From positions 1 through 6,461 of the forward strand of contig DLLA01000185.1 of the NCBI GenBank assembly GCA_002479035.1: a DNA stretch of 6,461 nucleotides, written 5' to 3'. The notes beneath the pieces are model-generated. The model was given only the letters and a program-made list of their open reading frames with translations. It was not told where the DNA came from and did no database searches. Both the position numbers and the translations under genes were made by a program. Within the stretch, counting starts at the first letter, position 1. The number at the start of each line of letters is the position of its first letter. Origin of the DNA: Bacteroidales bacterium UBA7574 (lineage in GTDB: Bacteria; Bacteroidota; Bacteroidia; Bacteroidales; Paludibacteraceae). Positions 5,008-6,461 of this stretch are shown here, in pieces.

Positions 5008-6090
5008 ATGGAAGCAGGCAAGGGCAAGCGTGTGCTGATGGCAATGTCGGGCGGTATCGACTCCACCGTCTCGGCGATACTGCTGCAGGAGCAGGGGTAT
5101 GAATTGGTGGGTGTGACATACCGCACGTATGACAGCATCAAAGAGTCGTGTCTCGCGCGTGAAAAGGGATGCTGTTCGGTGGAGAGTATCATGGAGGCGA
5201 AACACATGGCTGCCACCTTGGGTTTCGAGCACCATATCGTGGACTTCCGCGATACGTTCCGTGAGCAGGTGATAGCCAATTTCGTGGACGAATATACGCA
5301 CGGCCGTACTCCGAATCCGTGTGTGCTGTGCAACTCGCATATCAAATGGGGGTGCTTAATTCAGGAAGCCGATGCATACGGTTGCGACTATATCGCCACA
5401 GGGCATTATGCCCGGATAGCAACGCATAACGGGCATATCTATTTGCGCGAAGCAGCCGACAGCAAGAAGGATCAGACTTACTTTCTGTGGATGCTGACAG
5501 AGGATAACCTGCGCAGAACGCTGTTTCCGTTAGGCAATCTGACCAAGTCCGAAGTACGCAGGGTAGCATTGGAGCACGGGTTCGAGAAACTGTCGAAGAA
5601 GACAGAGAGTCAGGAGATATGCTTTGTGCCGAACAATGACTATCGCACTTTCCTTGCCGAACAAGGGGTACAAGTAGTGCACGGCGAGTATGTGGACAAA
5701 GAAGGAAATGTGTTGGGCAAACATGAAGGTTTCTGCCACTATACCATAGGTCAGCGCAAGGGATTGGGTATTGCATTGGGAAGTCCGCGCTATGTGACGC
5801 ATATCGATGCCAACAGCAACCGTGTGACATTGGGTGAGCATGATGACCTGTATGCCACCCGCGTATATGCGGATGCAGCGCGTGTGCGCGACAAAGAATG
5901 GCTGCAGGCATCGCCCGAAGTAGAAGCACGTATCCGCTACCGTTCAGCCGCTGTAAAAGCAAAGGTAACGCTGACTGACGGCAACGGACTGACAGTGGAT
6001 ATGAGTCAGCCTGTATGGGGTGTGACACCAGGTCAGTCGCTGGTGCTGTACAAAGAGGGATTGGTAGTAGGAGGAGGAATTATACGGTGA
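5008..6090 (+). CDS. mnmA: tRNA-uridine 2-sulfurtransferase MnmA
   Basis: 360 residues, the usual family length. The cytoplasmic enzyme adenylates U34 and replaces its 2-oxygen with sulfur in the anticodons of tRNA-Lys, -Glu and -Gln, using a persulfide delivered by a cysteine desulfurase relay. The PP-loop SGGIDS is at 14-19. The two catalytic cysteines are present: Cys108 in TPNPCVLCN and Cys205 in QEICF, equivalent to E. coli Cys102 and Cys199. Other family motifs are ATGHYARI (130-137), KKDQTYFLW, YTIGQRKGLG (245-254), TPGQSLVLY and the GGGII ending. The start is uncertain: ATG at 5008 is chosen, but an in-frame GTG at 4999 lies five bases after AAAGGA (4988-4993) and would add three residues. 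It has its own promoter and is followed closely by the HAD gene, so the two are probably one transcript. Confidence 0.96.
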   Translation: MEAGKGKRVLMAMSGGIDSTVSAILLQEQGYELVGVTYRTYDSIKESCLAREKGCCSVESIMEAKHMAATLGFEHHIVDFRDTFREQVIANFVDEYTHGRTPNPCVLCNSHIKWGCLIQEADAYGCDYIATGHYARIATHNGHIYLREAADSKKDQTYFLWMLTEDNLRRTLFPLGNLTKSEVRRVALEHGFEKLSKKTESQEICFVPNNDYRTFLAEQGVQVVHGEYVDKEGNVLGKHEGFCHYTIGQRKGLGIALGSPRYVTHIDANSNRVTLGEHDDLYATRVYADAARVRDKEWLQASPEVEARIRYRSAAVKAKVTLTDGNGLTVDMSQPVWGVTPGQSLVLYKEGLVVGGGIIR

Positions 6091-6091
6091 T

Positions 6092-6118
6092 AATTTGTAA
6101 ATGAGGGAATTTGTAAAT
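6092..6118 (+). repeat. Short direct repeat in the mnmA-HAD gap
   Basis: AATTTGTAAAT occurs at 6092-6102 and again at 6108-6118, a 16-base period, in the 34 bases between mnmA and the HAD gene. It may be only simple AT-rich spacer. It also creates an alternative ATG at 6101 in frame with the HAD gene. Confidence 0.6.
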
Positions 6119-6124
6119 TTGAGA

Positions 6125-6461
6125 ATGAGGAAGTGTATCATATTTGATTTCGGTGGTGTATTAGTGGATTGGAATCCACACTACCTGTACGATACGTATT
6201 TCGGGGACAAGAAGAAAGCCGATTGGTTTCTCGGCAATATCTGCACACCGGCATGGAATACGCAGATGGACGCGGGCAAACCCTTTGCGGAAGGCATCGC
6301 GGAAAAGATAGCAGAGTACCCTGATTTGGAGAAAGAGATTCGCATGTATTGGGACGATTGGGAGCAGATGATGGGCGAGCAGACAGCCGGTATGCAGACC
6401 TTGCTGGAGGAGTTGCGTGCCCAAGGATATGCACTCTACGGTTTGAGCAACTGGTCCGCCG
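6125..6461 (+). CDS. HAD-superfamily hydrolase, 5' part only
   Basis: 112 residues are visible before the window ends. Motif I is IIFDFGGVLVDW with the nucleophile Asp8. Motif II is LSNWS with Ser108. Between them lies a helical cap insertion (about 17-85) with many aromatic and acidic residues (YWDDWEQM). This arrangement fits the YihX/epoxide-hydrolase-N-like or haloacid-dehalogenase-like branch, cytosolic phosphatases of small phosphorylated metabolites. The position that is the second Asp of the classic DxD motif is Gly10, as in other DxG members such as YihX. The substrate cannot be predicted. ATG at 6125 gives the usual compact HAD N terminus; an in-frame ATG at 6101, directly after a stop, would add eight residues. 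The gene follows mnmA after 34 bases with no terminator or new promoter seen, so co-transcription is likely. Confidence 0.9.
   Translation, partial: MRKCIIFDFGGVLVDWNPHYLYDTYFGDKKKADWFLGNICTPAWNTQMDAGKPFAEGIAEKIAEYPDLEKEIRMYWDDWEQMMGEQTAGMQTLLEELRAQGYALYGLSNWSA

Noticed and set aside
4773..5345. 190-codon minus-strand open frame overlapping mnmA
   Set aside because: Most of it is the antisense shadow of mnmA and its promoter region, and the downstream tail is repeat-derived Leu/Thr/Phe sequence.

Overview
This window looks like chromosomal DNA of a Bacteroidales bacterium (Bacteroides/Prevotella-like; the genus cannot be fixed from sequence alone). The main clue is three promoters of the Bacteroidota type, TTTG-N20-TAnnTTTG, each at the expected place ahead of topA, tRNA-Pro and mnmA. 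Ribosome-binding sites are mostly A-rich or weak, and the encoded proteins read like Bacteroidota orthologues.

Layout, left to right. (1) 1-1014 (+): 3' part of an MDR/MsbA-type ABC exporter, a half-transporter with the membrane domain fused to the ATPase. (2) 1101-3416 (+): topA, DNA topoisomerase I, complete and with its own promoter. (3) 3509-3584 (+): tRNA-Pro(CGG) with encoded CCA and its own promoter. Hairpins at 3588-3660 separate it from a convergent gene. (4) 3688-4023 (-): a 111-residue basic protein that I do not recognise functionally. (5) About 4024-4926: roughly 900 bases with no confident gene. This stretch is lower in GC and full of structure: period-9 AAAAGTGTT arrays in both orientations, a cluster of short hairpins, a terminator-like G/C hairpin with a T9 tail on the minus strand, an AT-only tract, and one short minus-strand reading frame that may be a peptide gene or a gene remnant. 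(6) 5008-6090 (+): mnmA, tRNA-uridine 2-sulfurtransferase. (7) From 6125 to the window end (+): 5' part of a HAD-superfamily hydrolase, probably co-transcribed with mnmA.

The plus-strand genes are housekeeping functions (export, DNA supercoiling, tRNA supply, tRNA thiolation). tRNA-Pro and mnmA share a translation theme, but each has its own promoter, so they are neighbours rather than one operon. Most of the unexplained content lies in the minus-strand/non-coding block between tRNA-Pro and mnmA (about 3585-4926). Its best-defined structure is a 30-bp imperfect inverted repeat (27/30, with a 17-bp perfect core) at 4159-4188 and 4612-4641. It encloses about 480 bp, like a small non-autonomous element or a decayed insertion. 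I found no transposase, integrase, CRISPR array, toxin-antitoxin pair or recognisable defence gene, and I do not claim a new system beyond that block.
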